A stretch of DNA of 64,000 nt from Bradyrhizobium sp. GTDB lineage: Bacteria; Pseudomonadota; Alphaproteobacteria; Rhizobiales; Xanthobacteraceae. A program made the position numbers and the translations under genes. Under the pieces are notes generated by a model. It was not told where the DNA came from, did not search any database, and saw only the letters and a program-made list of their open reading frames with translations. Shown here one piece after another: positions 8,804 through 18,757 of the stretch. Position 1 is the first letter of the stretch, and each line of letters begins with the position of its first letter. The stretch lies in contig JAQGKC010000318.1 of NCBI GenBank assembly GCA_028290305.1, forward strand, positions 3,484 to 67,483, given 5' to 3'.

Positions 8804-11170
8804 ATGCCGATCGAGACCGCACGCCTGGAACTGCTGTCCGCGCTGGCACGCAAAGTCCTGTGGCTGTCGTCGTGGACCATCCATCACGCCAATCACATCC
8901 GGCCCAATGTCGATGGTTTGAAGGTCGGCGGCCATCAGGCGTCGTCGGCATCGCTCGTCACCATCATGTCGGCGCTGTATTTCTCGGTGCTGAGGCCGCA
9001 GGACCGCGTCGCGGTGAAGCCGCATGCCAGCCCGGTGTTTCACGCCATCCAGTATTTGTTCGGGCACCAGACCCGCGAGAAGCTGGAGAACTTCCGCGGC
9101 TTTAAAGGCGCGCAGTCCTATCCGTCGCGCACCAAGGACACCGACGATGTCGATTTTTCCACGGGGTCGGTCGGTCTGGGCGTCGCGCAGACGCTGTTTG
9201 CCTCGCTGGTGCAGGATTACGTCAAGGCGCACGGCTGGATGAAGGATCGGCCCGAGGGCCGGATGATCGCGCTGGTCGGCGACGCCGAGATGGACGAAGG
9301 CAATATCTTCGAGGCGCTGCTGGAAGGCTGGAAGCACGGGCTGCGCAACACCTGGTGGGTGGTCGATTATAACCGCCAGAGCCTGGATGCCGTGGTGCGC
9401 GAAGGGCTGTGGGAAAAATTCGAATCCATGTTCCGCAATTTCGGCTGGGACGTGGTGATCGTGAAATACGGCCGGCTGATGCGCGCGGCGTTTGCCGAGC
9501 CCGGTGGCGAGGCGCTGAAGCGCTGGATCGACGCCTGCCCAAACCAGATGTATGCGGCGTTGTGTTTTCAGGGCGGAGCGGCGTTCCGCAAGCACCTCAC
9601 GGACGAGATCGGCGACCAGGGCGCGGTGTCGCAACTGATCGACAAGCGCAACGACGACGAATTGCTGGAGCTGATGTCCAATCTCGGCGGGCACGACATG
9701 GCCAGCATGATCGAGGCGTTCGAGGCCATCGATCACGATCGGCCCGTTTGCTTCATCGCCTACACCATCAAGGGCGTCGGCCTGCCGTTCCAGGGGCACA
9801 AGGATAACCATGCGGGATTGATGACCGTCACCCAGATGGAGAAATGGCGCAGCGCCCAGAACATCCGGCCGGGGCATGAATGGGAGAAATTCGAAGGGCT
9901 CTCCCAGGAGCCGGCGGCGCTGGAGGTGTTTCTCGCGGACGCACCGTTCAATCGCGATGGCCGTCGCCGCCTGACTGCGCCGGTTCTTGACGTGCCGCAG
10001 CAGCTTGCGTTCAAGCCGTCGCCGCATATGTCGACCCAACAAGGTTTCGGCCTCGTTCTCAACGAACTCGCGCGCGGCGACACCGAACTGGCCTCGCGCA
10101 TCGTTACCGCGTCGCCCGATGTCACGGTGTCGACCAATCTCGGCGCCTGGGTCAACCGGCGCGGGCTGTTCGCGCGCGCCGAAAAGGCCGACCTGTTCCG
10201 AAGCGAGAAGATTCCCTCGACCTTCAACTGGGATTTTTCCCCCAAGGGGCAGCACATCGAACTCGGCATCGCCGAGATGAACCTGTTTATCCTGATGTCG
10301 GCGCTGGGGTTGTCGCACACGATCAACGGCGAACGGCTGCTGCCGATCGCAACCCTGTATGATCCCTTTATCGAGCGCGGTCTCGATGCCCTGAACTACG
10401 CCTGCTATCAGGACGCACGCTTCATGGTGGCGGCGACGCCGTCGGGCATTACGCTGGCGCCGGAGGGCGGCGCGCATCAATCGATCGCGACGCCTTTGAT
10501 CGGCATGGCGCAGGATGGCCTGGCGTCGTTCGAGCCGGCCTTTGTCGACGAACTTGCGGTCATCATGGGCTGGGGATTCCAGCATATGCAGCAAGAGGGA
10601 AGCGAGGGCGGATCGGTCTATTTGAGGCTTTCGACCCGCACGCTCGAGCAGCCGCAGCGGATCATGACGCCTGAGTTACAAAAGGGAATTACCGATGGGG
10701 CCTATTGGCTGCGCAGACCGGGACCGAATGCGGAAACGGTGATCGCCTATACCGGCGCAGTTGCGCCGGAGGCGATCGAGGCGATCGGGCTGATCGGCGA
10801 AAGCCGCCGGGATATCGGCCTGCTGGCGATCACATCGGCGGACCGGCTGCATGCCGGCTGGACCGCGGCGCGGAAGCTGCGCCGCGACCGGCGCGGACTG
10901 CAGCATCTCAGCCATATCGAGAAATTGCTGGCGCCGTTGCCGCGCGATTGCGGCATCGTCACCGCGATCGACGGTCATCCTGCCGCACTGGGCTGGCTCG
11001 GCAGCGTGCACGGCCACAGGGTCGAAGCGCTCGGCGTCGAGCATTTTGGCCAGACCGGGACGATCGACGACCTCTATCGCCACCACGGCCTGGATGCCAA
11101 CGCCATCATCGATGCGGCCGAAAGCCTCACCGCCGGCGCGCCGGTGCGGCACCGCAAAATGGCGGTGTGA
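8804..11170 (+). CDS. Homodimeric 2-oxoacid dehydrogenase E1 / transketolase-like (MdeB/AceE type)
   Basis: 788 residues from ATG 8804, preceded by ggggag at 8791-8796; the GTG at 8786 is less likely. The ThDP-binding motif is visible as GDAEMDEGN (159-167) through NRQSLD (190-195), the variant of AceE-type E1 enzymes. A central pyrimidine-binding domain (GIAEMNLFILMSALG) and C-terminal transketolase domain follow. At this length it is shorter than AceE (about 890) and close to MdeB, the 2-oxobutyrate dehydrogenase E1 of P. putida methionine catabolism. It would oxidatively decarboxylate a 2-oxoacid formed from an amino acid. No methionine gamma-lyase (mdeA) and no E2/E3 gene is adjacent, so it must share components encoded elsewhere. 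Confidence 0.85.
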   Translation: MPIETARLELLSALARKVLWLSSWTIHHANHIRPNVDGLKVGGHQASSASLVTIMSALYFSVLRPQDRVAVKPHASPVFHAIQYLFGHQTREKLENFRGFKGAQSYPSRTKDTDDVDFSTGSVGLGVAQTLFASLVQDYVKAHGWMKDRPEGRMIALVGDAEMDEGNIFEALLEGWKHGLRNTWWVVDYNRQSLDAVVREGLWEKFESMFRNFGWDVVIVKYGRLMRAAFAEPGGEALKRWIDACPNQMYAALCFQGGAAFRKHLTDEIGDQGAVSQLIDKRNDDELLELMSNLGGHDMASMIEAFEAIDHDRPVCFIAYTIKGVGLPFQGHKDNHAGLMTVTQMEKWRSAQNIRPGHEWEKFEGLSQEPAALEVFLADAPFNRDGRRRLTAPVLDVPQQLAFKPSPHMSTQQGFGLVLNELARGDTELASRIVTASPDVTVSTNLGAWVNRRGLFARAEKADLFRSEKIPSTFNWDFSPKGQHIELGIAEMNLFILMSALGLSHTINGERLLPIATLYDPFIERGLDALNYACYQDARFMVAATPSGITLAPEGGAHQSIATPLIGMAQDGLASFEPAFVDELAVIMGWGFQHMQQEGSEGGSVYLRLSTRTLEQPQRIMTPELQKGITDGAYWLRRPGPNAETVIAYTGAVAPEAIEAIGLIGESRRDIGLLAITSADRLHAGWTAARKLRRDRRGLQHLSHIEKLLAPLPRDCGIVTAIDGHPAALGWLGSVHGHRVEALGVEHFGQTGTIDDLYRHHGLDANAIIDAAESLTAGAPVRHRKMAV

Positions 11171-11379
11171 TATTGCCTGTCGCCCCGGCGCACGCCGAGA
11201 CGACAGATTGAAATGCGGTGGAGCGTCTTGCCACCTTCATACCGTTAATCTTATATCCAGCATCCGCTGCAGTGCAGCGCCCCGCATATGGCGGGTTCAT
11301 TTTTCTGGCCTTTCGTGCAAGGATGCTTGCCGAACGCTCCGTTCCCCTTCCATTTGTCCGCGAAATCAAGAGGTTTACG

Positions 11380-12810
11380 ATGGTCAATCGCATGCAATTC
11401 TACATCGATGGCGCCTGGGTCGATCCCGTCGTCAAGAAGTCCACGCCCGTCGTCAACCCGGCGACCGAAGAAGCGATGTATGAGGTTGCGCTCGGCTCCA
11501 AGGCCGATGTCGACAAGGCCGTGGCCGCCGCCAGGCGCGCGTTCGAGACCTTCTCCGTGACCAGCCGGGAAGAGCGCATCGCGCTGCTCTCGCGGATCAT
11601 CGAGGTCTACAAGGGCCGCATGAAGGATATCGGCGCCGCCGTGTCCGACGAGATGGGCGCACCGCTGCCGATGGCAGAGAAGTTGCAGGCCGGAGCGGGT
11701 TTGGGCCACATCGCCTCCACGCTGGAGGTTCTGAAGAACTATCACTTCGAAGAGACGGTCGGCTCCGCCGTGGTGGTGCGCGAGCCCGTCGGCGTCATCG
11801 GCATGATCACGCCGTGGAATTGGCCGCTGAACCAGATCGCGTGCAAGGTCGCGCCTGCGCTTGCCGCCGGCTGCACCATGATCCTGAAGCCGTCGGAATT
11901 CACGCCGTCATCGGCGCTGATTTTCGCGGAAATCCTGAATGAAGCCGGCGTGCCGAAGGGCGTGTTCAACCTCATCAACGGCCTCGGCCCTGAAGTCGGC
12001 GCCGCCATGAGCGAACATCCTGATATCGATATGATCTCGTTCACCGGCTCGACTCGCGCCGGCGTCGATGTCGCCAAGCGCGCCGCGCCGACCGTCAAGC
12101 GCGTCAGTCAGGAACTGGGCGGCAAATCGCCGAACGTGATCCTCGAAGGCGCCGACCTCACCAAGGCCGTCACCGGTGGCGTGATGCACATGTTCAACAA
12201 TTCCGGGCAGTCGTGCAACGCGCCGTCGCGGATGATCGTGCCGCTGTCGAAGATGAAGGAAGTCGCCGCCATCGCCAAGGGCGTGGCCGACAAGACCAAG
12301 GCCGGCGATCCCCGCGCTGAGGGCACCACCATCGGTCCGGTCGTGAACCGCGGCCAGTGGGACAAGATACAGGGCCTGATCCAGAAGGGCATCGAGGAAG
12401 GCGCCACCCTGGTGGCCGGTGGCCCCGGCCTGCCGGAAGGCGTCAACAAGGGCTTCTATGTTCGCCCGACGATCTTCGCTGATGTGACCGAGAACATGAC
12501 CATCGCGCGCGAGGAAATCTTCGGGCCGGTGCTCGCGATCATGGGTGCCAAGAACGAAGAAGACGCAGTGCGGATCGCCAACGACACGCCCTATGGTCTG
12601 GCGGGTTATGTCTCCGCCGATACCGTCGAGACCGCCCGCAAGGTCGGCCGCAGGATCCGCGCCGGCAACGTCAACCTGCAGGGCGTGCCGAACGACCGCA
12701 CCGCGCCGTTCGGCGGTTACAAGCAGTCCGGCAACGGCCGCGAATGGGGCAAATACGGCCTGGAAGAATATCTCGAGGTCAAGGCCATCGCCGGCTTCAA
12801 CGCAGCGTAA
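11380..12810 (+). CDS. NAD(P)+-dependent aldehyde dehydrogenase
   Basis: 476 residues, ATG 11380 (MVNRMQFYIDGAWVD); the frame is open upstream but the homologous region begins here. Family residues are all present: oxyanion Asn147 (TPWNWP), cofactor-binding Lys170 (LKPSE), general base Glu245 (SQELGGKSP) and nucleophile Cys279 (GQSCNAPSR). It oxidises an aldehyde to its acid in the cytoplasm. It lies 209 bases after the E1-like gene on the same strand and may belong to the same amino-acid degradation unit, though the gap leaves room for its own promoter. A hairpin terminator follows the stop codon. Substrate not predictable. Confidence 0.93.
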   Translation: MVNRMQFYIDGAWVDPVVKKSTPVVNPATEEAMYEVALGSKADVDKAVAAARRAFETFSVTSREERIALLSRIIEVYKGRMKDIGAAVSDEMGAPLPMAEKLQAGAGLGHIASTLEVLKNYHFEETVGSAVVVREPVGVIGMITPWNWPLNQIACKVAPALAAGCTMILKPSEFTPSSALIFAEILNEAGVPKGVFNLINGLGPEVGAAMSEHPDIDMISFTGSTRAGVDVAKRAAPTVKRVSQELGGKSPNVILEGADLTKAVTGGVMHMFNNSGQSCNAPSRMIVPLSKMKEVAAIAKGVADKTKAGDPRAEGTTIGPVVNRGQWDKIQGLIQKGIEEGATLVAGGPGLPEGVNKGFYVRPTIFADVTENMTIAREEIFGPVLAIMGAKNEEDAVRIANDTPYGLAGYVSADTVETARKVGRRIRAGNVNLQGVPNDRTAPFGGYKQSGNGREWGKYGLEEYLEVKAIAGFNAA

Positions 12811-12827
12811 GCTTTACGACGATTGCG

Positions 12828-12866
12828 GCGCCGGAGCGGATATTCCGCTCCGGCGCTTTGCGTTTT
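12828..12866 (+). terminator. Rho-independent terminator after aldehyde dehydrogenase
   Basis: Perfect 13-base stem gcgccggagcgga (12828-12840) and tccgctccggcgc (12844-12856) with a 3-base loop, followed by tttgcgtttt. Position 18 bases after the TAA stop fits a transcription terminator. Confidence 0.8.
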
Positions 12867-12888
12867 ACAGAACACAAAACAAACTCAG

Positions 12889-13011
12889 CGTCGTCCCCGC
12901 GCACGCGGGGACCCATCACCCCTGGCATTCATTTATGCTGCACAAGGCATTTGCCACAGCGCTGAAAACGAGACGGCACGGCGTATGGGTCCCTGCGTTC
13001 GCAGGGACGAC
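12889..13011. repeat. Palindromic intergenic repeat (cgtcgtccccgc type)
   Basis: Outer arms starting cgtcgtccccgcgcacgcgg at 12889 and ending in the near-complement tgggtccctgcgttcgcagg plus gacgac at 12986-13011 enclose about 70 bases. The element sits between convergent genes. A shorter copy of the same family is at 20120-20145. Such palindromes are abundant between genes in Bradyrhizobium genomes. Confidence 0.7.
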
Positions 13012-13029
13012 TCGTGGATAGGGATCGCC

Positions 13030-13998
<969 letters not shown>

Positions 13999-14089
13999 TG
14001 GCGTTTCTCGTTGTTGCGTTTCCTCGCGTTCTGGTTTGCTATCATTGTCGGTCAACGACCGCAAATCGGCTGCAAGAATGAGGGATGAA

Positions 14090-14908
14090 ATGCCACGCAT
14101 ATTGATGACCGGCGCATCGGGAGGAATTGGCACAAGTTTGCGAAAACTGTTGCCGTCGATCTATCCGGATTTGCTGTTGAGCGACCTGAAGGCGCCCGCC
14201 GATCTCGGCGCTCACGAGAAATTCAGGGCGGCCGAACTGTCCGATCTCGCACAGGTCGAGGCGATCTGCGAGGGTATCGACGGCATCCTGCATTTCGGCG
14301 GCTTTTCGGTCGAAGGACCGTGGGACAATATTCTGCAGTCGAACATCATCGGCTGTTACAATCTGTTCGAGGCCGCGCGCAAGAAGGGCGTCAAGCGCAT
14401 CGTATTCGCGTCATCGAACCATGCGGTGGGTTTCTACCCGCGCCATCACAGAATCGGAACCGACGTGACGGCTCGGCCGGACAGCCGCTACGGCGTCAGC
14501 AAGGTGTTCGGTGAGGCTGTGGGCGCGCTCTATGCCGACAAGCACGGGCTTGCGGTCACCTGCATCCGGATCGGCAATTTCGGCGACAAGCCGCTCGACC
14601 ATCGCCGGCTGTCGATCTGGCTCAAGCCGGAAGACCTGGTGCAACTCTGCCGGATCGGGCTCGATCATCCCGATATCCATTTCGAAATCTTCTACGGCGC
14701 GTCGTATAACGAGCGCTCGTGGTGGGATAATCACCGCGCCTACGACCTGGGCTATCGCCCAACCGGCCGCGCCGAAGATTTTCGCGAACATGCCATGGCC
14801 GAGCAGGCCAGGATCGGGCCTGATCCGGTCGGAGATTTCTACCAGGGCGGCGCGTTCTGCGGGATGGAGTTCGACGGCTATCGGAGCAGGATCATCGACT
14901 GGAAATAG
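14090..14908 (+). CDS. Uronate dehydrogenase-like NAD-dependent SDR
   Basis: 272 residues, ATG 14090 with gaggg just upstream; an ATG at 14078 is possible. Extended short-chain dehydrogenase: nucleotide motif G8-x2-G11-x2-G14 (MTGASGGIG), FASSNH with Ser108/Ser109 and the catalytic Tyr134-x3-Lys138 (RYGVSKVFGE). The segments LHFGGFSVEGP, NIIGCYNLFEAAR, IRIGNF and YGASYNERSWWDN correspond closely to bacterial uronate dehydrogenases (Udh), which oxidise galacturonate or glucuronate to the aldarolactone with NAD+. Neighbours (lactonase, IlvD/EDD dehydratase, TRAP transporter) fit sugar-acid catabolism. Udh activity is a family inference; another aldose substrate is possible. Confidence 0.82.
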   Translation: MPRILMTGASGGIGTSLRKLLPSIYPDLLLSDLKAPADLGAHEKFRAAELSDLAQVEAICEGIDGILHFGGFSVEGPWDNILQSNIIGCYNLFEAARKKGVKRIVFASSNHAVGFYPRHHRIGTDVTARPDSRYGVSKVFGEAVGALYADKHGLAVTCIRIGNFGDKPLDHRRLSIWLKPEDLVQLCRIGLDHPDIHFEIFYGASYNERSWWDNHRAYDLGYRPTGRAEDFREHAMAEQARIGPDPVGDFYQGGAFCGMEFDGYRSRIIDWK

Positions 14909-14964
14909 ACGCAAGATTGATCGCAAGCTTGAAGTTATGCGCCTACATTGCGACAACGAAGGCG

Positions 14965-15149
14965 CGCTCCCTCTCCTGCCCAACTCGGGTTCACCCGAGT
15001 TGGGCATCCAAATCTGTCGAAGTCGGATATATCCGACTTCGATGGGCGAGGGTTGGGGTGAGGGGGTACGACCTCTCGTTAGGCTGTAACCCCTCACCCG
15101 AATTTCTCGCTTCGCGCGAAATTCGACCTCTCCCAAAGGGAGAGGTAAG
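14965..15149. repeat. Compound intergenic repeat with two perfect hairpins
   Basis: This region between the dehydrogenase and dehydratase genes holds two strong palindromes: 14978-15005 (gcccaactcgggt / acccgagttgggc) and 15017-15042 (tcgaagtcggata / tatccgacttcga). They are flanked by ggttggggtgaggggg and a ctctccc/gggagag dyad, the signature of dispersed Bradyrhizobium-type intergenic elements. Related sequence lies at 28799-29012 and 63816-63890. Confidence 0.7.
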
Positions 15150-15199
15150 AACTAGCACTTCGATCCAGCTCATGGATCAGATTCTAAAGGACACACGAG

Positions 15200-16906
15200 A
15201 TGGCTGACGGACTGCGCAAGGGTTTGACGAGTTATGGCGACGCTGGATTCTCGCTGTTCCTGCGCAAGGCCTTCATCAAGGCGATGGGTTATTCGGACGA
15301 TGCGTTGAATCGTCCCATCGTCGGCATCACCAATACCTACAGCGACTATAATCCCTGCCATGGCAACGTGCCGCAGATCATCGAAGCGGTGAAGCGCGGC
15401 GTCATGCTGTCGGGAGCGATGCCGATGGTGTTTCCGACGATCTCGATCGCGGAGAGTTTTTCGTATCCGACCTCGATGTATCTGCGCAATCTGATGGCGA
15501 TGGATACCGAGGAGATGATCCGCGCCCAGCCGATGGATTCGGTCGTGGTCATCGGCGGCTGCGACAAGACCCTGCCGGCGCAAATCATGGCCGCGGTCAG
15601 CGCCGATCTGCCGACGGTGGTGATCCCGGTAGGGCCGATGGTGGTCGGCCATCACAAGGGCGAAGTGCTGGGCGCCTGCACCGATTGCCGGCGGCTGTGG
15701 GGCAAATTCCGCGCCGGTGAAATCGACGAGGTGGAAATCGAAGCGGTCAACGGCCGTCTCGCGCCCTCCGTGGGTACCTGCATGGTGATGGGCACTGCCT
15801 CTACCATGGCCTGCATCACCGAGGCGCTGGGCCTGTCGCTGCCGATGAGCGCGACGATTCCCGCGCCGCATGCCGAGCGCTTTCGTTCCGCGGAAGCCAG
15901 CGGCAGGGTTGCCGCGGCGATGGCGGTTTCGAAAGGGCCGCGGCCGAGTGATTTGCTGACGCCGGCAGCGTTCCGAAACGCACAGGTGGTATTGCAGGCG
16001 ATCGGTGGATCGACCAACGGCCTCATTCATTTGACGGCGATCGCCAACCGCACCGAACATCGCATTGATCTCGCGGCCTTCGACAAGCTCGGCCGCGAAG
16101 TGCCGGTGCTGATCGATCTGAAGCCATCCGGCGAGCACTACATGGAGCACTTCCATCATGCCGGTGGCGTGCCGAAACTGATGGCGCAGCTCGGCGACCT
16201 GATCGACCTCGATGCCCGGACCATCACGGGCGCCACGCTGCGCGACGTCGTCGCCGGCGCTGAGGATGTACCGGGGCAGGATGCGATCCGTCCACGTACC
16301 AGTCCGATCAAGCCGGAAGGTGCGATGGCGGTGCTGCATGGCAATCTTGCGCCGCGCGGCGCCGTGATCAAGCATTCGGCGGCGAGCCCAAAACTGCTGC
16401 AGCACACCGGCCGTGCCGTGGTGTTCGAATCCGTGGAAGACATGACGCTGCGGGTCGACGATCCCCATCTCGACGTCAATGCCGACGACGTGCTGGTGCT
16501 GCGCAACGCGGGACCCAAGGGCGCGCCGGGCATGCCGGAAGCCGGCTATCTGCCGATCCCGATGAAGCTGGCGCGCGGCGGCGTCAAGGACATGGTGCGG
16601 ATTTCCGACGCACGGATGAGCGGCACCGCGTTCGGCACCATCGTGCTGCACATCACGCCGGAATCCGCGGTGGGCGGTCCGCTGGCGCTGGTGAAGAACG
16701 GCGACATGATCCGGCTCGATGTCGCCAAGCGAAGCATCGATCTGCTGGTTGATGCCGCCGAGTTCGAGAAGCGCCGCGCGGCGCTGAAGCCTGCGACAAC
16801 CCCGGACTGGGCGAAGCGCGGTTATGCGCATCTGTTCAACGAGACCATCTTGCAGGCCGACGAAGGCTGCGATTTCGATTTCATGCGCGGCAAGGGAAAA
16901 GGGTAG
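15200..16906 (+). CDS. IlvD/EDD-family sugar-acid dehydratase
   Basis: 568 residues, ATG 15200. The iron-sulphur cysteines are visible at Cys53 (YNPCHGN), Cys121 (GGCDKTLP) and Cys194 (GTCMVMGTAS). This spacing (68 and 73 residues) equals that of the [2Fe-2S] pentonate dehydratases such as Rhizobium leguminosarum L-arabonate dehydratase, as I recall the published structure, and Lys123 next to Cys121 corresponds to the Mg-binding carbamylated lysine. It would dehydrate an aldonate or aldarate to a 2-keto-3-deoxy acid. The context (Udh-like enzyme, lactonase, TRAP carboxylate importer) supports a sugar-acid rather than the valine/isoleucine biosynthetic role. Exact substrate unknown. Confidence 0.85.
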   Translation: MADGLRKGLTSYGDAGFSLFLRKAFIKAMGYSDDALNRPIVGITNTYSDYNPCHGNVPQIIEAVKRGVMLSGAMPMVFPTISIAESFSYPTSMYLRNLMAMDTEEMIRAQPMDSVVVIGGCDKTLPAQIMAAVSADLPTVVIPVGPMVVGHHKGEVLGACTDCRRLWGKFRAGEIDEVEIEAVNGRLAPSVGTCMVMGTASTMACITEALGLSLPMSATIPAPHAERFRSAEASGRVAAAMAVSKGPRPSDLLTPAAFRNAQVVLQAIGGSTNGLIHLTAIANRTEHRIDLAAFDKLGREVPVLIDLKPSGEHYMEHFHHAGGVPKLMAQLGDLIDLDARTITGATLRDVVAGAEDVPGQDAIRPRTSPIKPEGAMAVLHGNLAPRGAVIKHSAASPKLLQHTGRAVVFESVEDMTLRVDDPHLDVNADDVLVLRNAGPKGAPGMPEAGYLPIPMKLARGGVKDMVRISDARMSGTAFGTIVLHITPESAVGGPLALVKNGDMIRLDVAKRSIDLLVDAAEFEKRRAALKPATTPDWAKRGYAHLFNETILQADEGCDFDFMRGKGKG

Positions 16907-16919
16907 CGACAACCACCCG

Positions 16920-16964
16920 TTGTTCGATTGACAATCCCGTGACCCCGATGGGATGATCGAACAA
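16920..16964. promoter_or_regulatory. Inverted repeat around a putative dctP promoter
   Basis: Perfect 9-base arms ttgttcgat (16920-16928) and atcgaacaa (16956-16964) with a 27-base spacer, ending 20 bases before the TRAP binding-protein start. A consensus-like -35 (ttgaca, 16928-16933) starts at the left arm; the -10 is poor. This looks like a pair of operator half-sites for a regulator of the transporter, or a looped operator. No regulator gene is adjacent. Confidence 0.5.
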
Positions 16965-16984
16965 AATTAAAACAGGGGGAAACG

Positions 16985-17986
16985 ATGCATAATCCGGCCA
17001 GGAGGATGGGCGGCGTCATTGCCGCTCTAGCGATGCTGTTTGCCTTTGGCGCCAGCGCGCAGGAAGTCAAACATTATCGCTTCGCCTACGACCAGCCCCG
17101 CAACACCGGCTATTCGGTCGCCGGCGATTTGTTCGCCGACAAGCTCAAGGAATTGAGCAAGGGTACGATGATCATCGATCAGTATCCCGGCGCGCAGCTC
17201 GGGCAGGAGCCGCAGCTGTTGCAACTGGTGAAATCCGGTGACATCGAATTCGCGATTATTTCGTCGGCCAACACGGCGACAATCTCTCCGCAGGCCGGCG
17301 TGATGTCACTGCATTTCCTGTTCCGCGATGATGCCCATGTGGTCAAGGCGCTCGCCGATCCCGGGGTGTTCGAGGCGATCAAGACCATGATCGACGAGAC
17401 CACGCAGGGCCTGCATGTGATCGCGACCGGCTCGCAGGGCGTGCGGCATATGTACAGCAAGAAGGAAATCCACAACGCCGGTGACATCAAGGGACTGAAG
17501 GTCCGCGTCCAGGCCACCGCCACCGAGGACACCATGTTCCCGGCTTACGGCGCGCAGACCGTGCATATGCCGTTCGGCAGCGTCTACACCTCGCTGCAGA
17601 CCGGCGTGGTCGACGTCGCCGAGAACAGCATCAATGTCTATCTCGTTAACAAGCATTACGAGGTCGCGCCGGTGTTATCGATCACCGAGCATGAGGCCAA
17701 CAATGCGCTGGTGTTTGTCAGTGACAAGCTATGGCAGAGCCTCTCGGCTGAACAGAAGCAGTGGGTCATGACAGCCGCCGCGGAGATCAGCAACAAGGAG
17801 CCGGCGAAAGCATTCGAACTGGAAATGACGGCGGCCACCAAGCTGAAATCGTTCGGCGTCAAGATCGTCGATAACGTCGACAAGAAGAGCTTCACCGCAA
17901 TCGCCGATCTCTATCTCGACAAGCTCGCCAAGGAACTCGGTCCGCACGCGGAGAAGATCAAGAATTTAATTCGGGCGATCAACTAG
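16985..17986 (+). CDS. dctP: TRAP transporter solute-binding protein (DctP family)
   Basis: 333 residues, ATG 16985 with agggggaaacg upstream. A signal peptide with hydrophobic core GVIAALAMLFAFGASA is cleaved near residue 25 (ASA-QE). The mature part has the DctP pattern QYPGAQLGQEPQLLQLVKSGDIEF and the conserved carboxylate-binding arginine, Arg174, in LKVRVQ. It captures an organic or sugar acid in the periplasm for DctQ and DctM encoded downstream. The position after the dehydratase gene suggests that its cargo is the dehydratase substrate or a precursor uronate. Confidence 0.93.
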   Translation: MHNPARRMGGVIAALAMLFAFGASAQEVKHYRFAYDQPRNTGYSVAGDLFADKLKELSKGTMIIDQYPGAQLGQEPQLLQLVKSGDIEFAIISSANTATISPQAGVMSLHFLFRDDAHVVKALADPGVFEAIKTMIDETTQGLHVIATGSQGVRHMYSKKEIHNAGDIKGLKVRVQATATEDTMFPAYGAQTVHMPFGSVYTSLQTGVVDVAENSINVYLVNKHYEVAPVLSITEHEANNALVFVSDKLWQSLSAEQKQWVMTAAAEISNKEPAKAFELEMTAATKLKSFGVKIVDNVDKKSFTAIADLYLDKLAKELGPHAEKIKNLIRAIN

Positions 17987-18007
17987 GCCAGCGAAGATGA
18001 CCGTATC

Positions 18008-18130
18008 GTCATGCCCGGCCTTGTGCCAGGCATCCACGTCTTCCTTCAAGTTGCACAAAAAAGTCGTTGATGGCCGGGACATCTAGCGCGAAGACGCGCT
18101 TCGCGCTTCTGCCCGGCCATGACGCAAGAT
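18008..18130. repeat. Intergenic palindromic repeat (atggccggg type) between dctP and dctQ
   Basis: Nested dyads: atgcccggccttgtgccaggcat at 18011-18033, atggccggg (18070-18078) with cccggccat (18112-18120), and agcgcgaag (18085-18093) with cttcgcgct (18099-18107). The motif atggccgggcttgtcccggccat recurs at 36530-36552. Insertion inside the TRAP operon probably lowers dctQM expression relative to dctP. Confidence 0.7.
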
Positions 18131-18172
18131 CGGGACGACGACAAAGTTTGATCCGGGATGACGGAGAGCTTG

Positions 18173-18757
18173 ATGCCCATCGCCGACAAACTGGTCCTGC
18201 AACGGCAGCATCATCTGAAATGGCGGTCGCTCGACCGGCTCGAACTGGTCCTGATGATCGTCTGTGGCATCCTCTGTTTGGGATTTTCGCTCTCGGTGGC
18301 GTTCGACATCCTCACCCGCACCATCGGCCATCCCTGGCTCTGGTTGCAGGAGGTCACCTCCACCCTGTTCATCTATGCAATTTTCATCGGCGCAGCCGTC
18401 GCTACTCGCCGCAACGATCATCTGTACCTGACCGCGATTTCCGACGCGTTGCACGGTACTCCGCGCCTGATCGTCGAGGTCATCATCCGGATTGTCGTCC
18501 TTGGTGTTGCGTTCTGTCTGATCTGGTTCGGATATCTCAACTACCTCAGGGGTTTCGGCAGCTTTCGGCTGCCGTCAGGCACGCCGATCGCTTCGCTCTA
18601 TGCGGTGATTCCCCTTTCCGGCGTGTTGGTCGCGCTGTTTACGATCGAGCAACTGGTCAATGGCCTTCGCAACGGATTTGACCATCCCGAGCCGCCGGAC
18701 GACGACCTTCCGATTCCGCCCGTTGGCACCACTGTCCAGACCAGGGCGCGACCGTGA
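18173..18757 (+). CDS. dctQ: TRAP transporter small membrane subunit (DctQ family)
   Basis: 194 residues from ATG 18173, chosen because cggagag lies 6 bases upstream; an in-frame ATG at 18158 would add five residues. Four transmembrane helices are visible, starting at LELVLMIVCGILCLGFSLSV and including LFIYAIFIGAAVATRRNDHL, the typical DctQ segment. It links the binding protein to the large permease. Its stop overlaps the dctM start by 4 bases, indicating translational coupling. Confidence 0.9.
   Translation: MPIADKLVLQRQHHLKWRSLDRLELVLMIVCGILCLGFSLSVAFDILTRTIGHPWLWLQEVTSTLFIYAIFIGAAVATRRNDHLYLTAISDALHGTPRLIVEVIIRIVVLGVAFCLIWFGYLNYLRGFGSFRLPSGTPIASLYAVIPLSGVLVALFTIEQLVNGLRNGFDHPEPPDDDLPIPPVGTTVQTRARP

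Noticed and set aside
8204..10594. A 796-codon open frame on the minus strand over the Lrp gene and the E1 gene
   Set aside because: Only the last 153 codons are the Lrp gene; the rest lies antisense to a clear ThDP enzyme and has the low-quality composition of an antisense shadow in GC-rich DNA.
12886..13011. CRISPR array
   Set aside because: Only two arms, inverted rather than directly repeated, and no regular spacers; a palindromic intergenic element fits.
15200..16906. Dihydroxy-acid dehydratase of valine/isoleucine biosynthesis (ilvD)
   Set aside because: Family membership is right, but cysteine spacing and sugar-acid neighbours fit a pentonate-type dehydratase better than the biosynthetic enzyme.
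15170..16912. A 580-codon minus-strand open frame, rich in H, R, Q
   Set aside because: Antisense to the IlvD/EDD dehydratase; its histidine/arginine-rich composition is a mirror of the sense codons.
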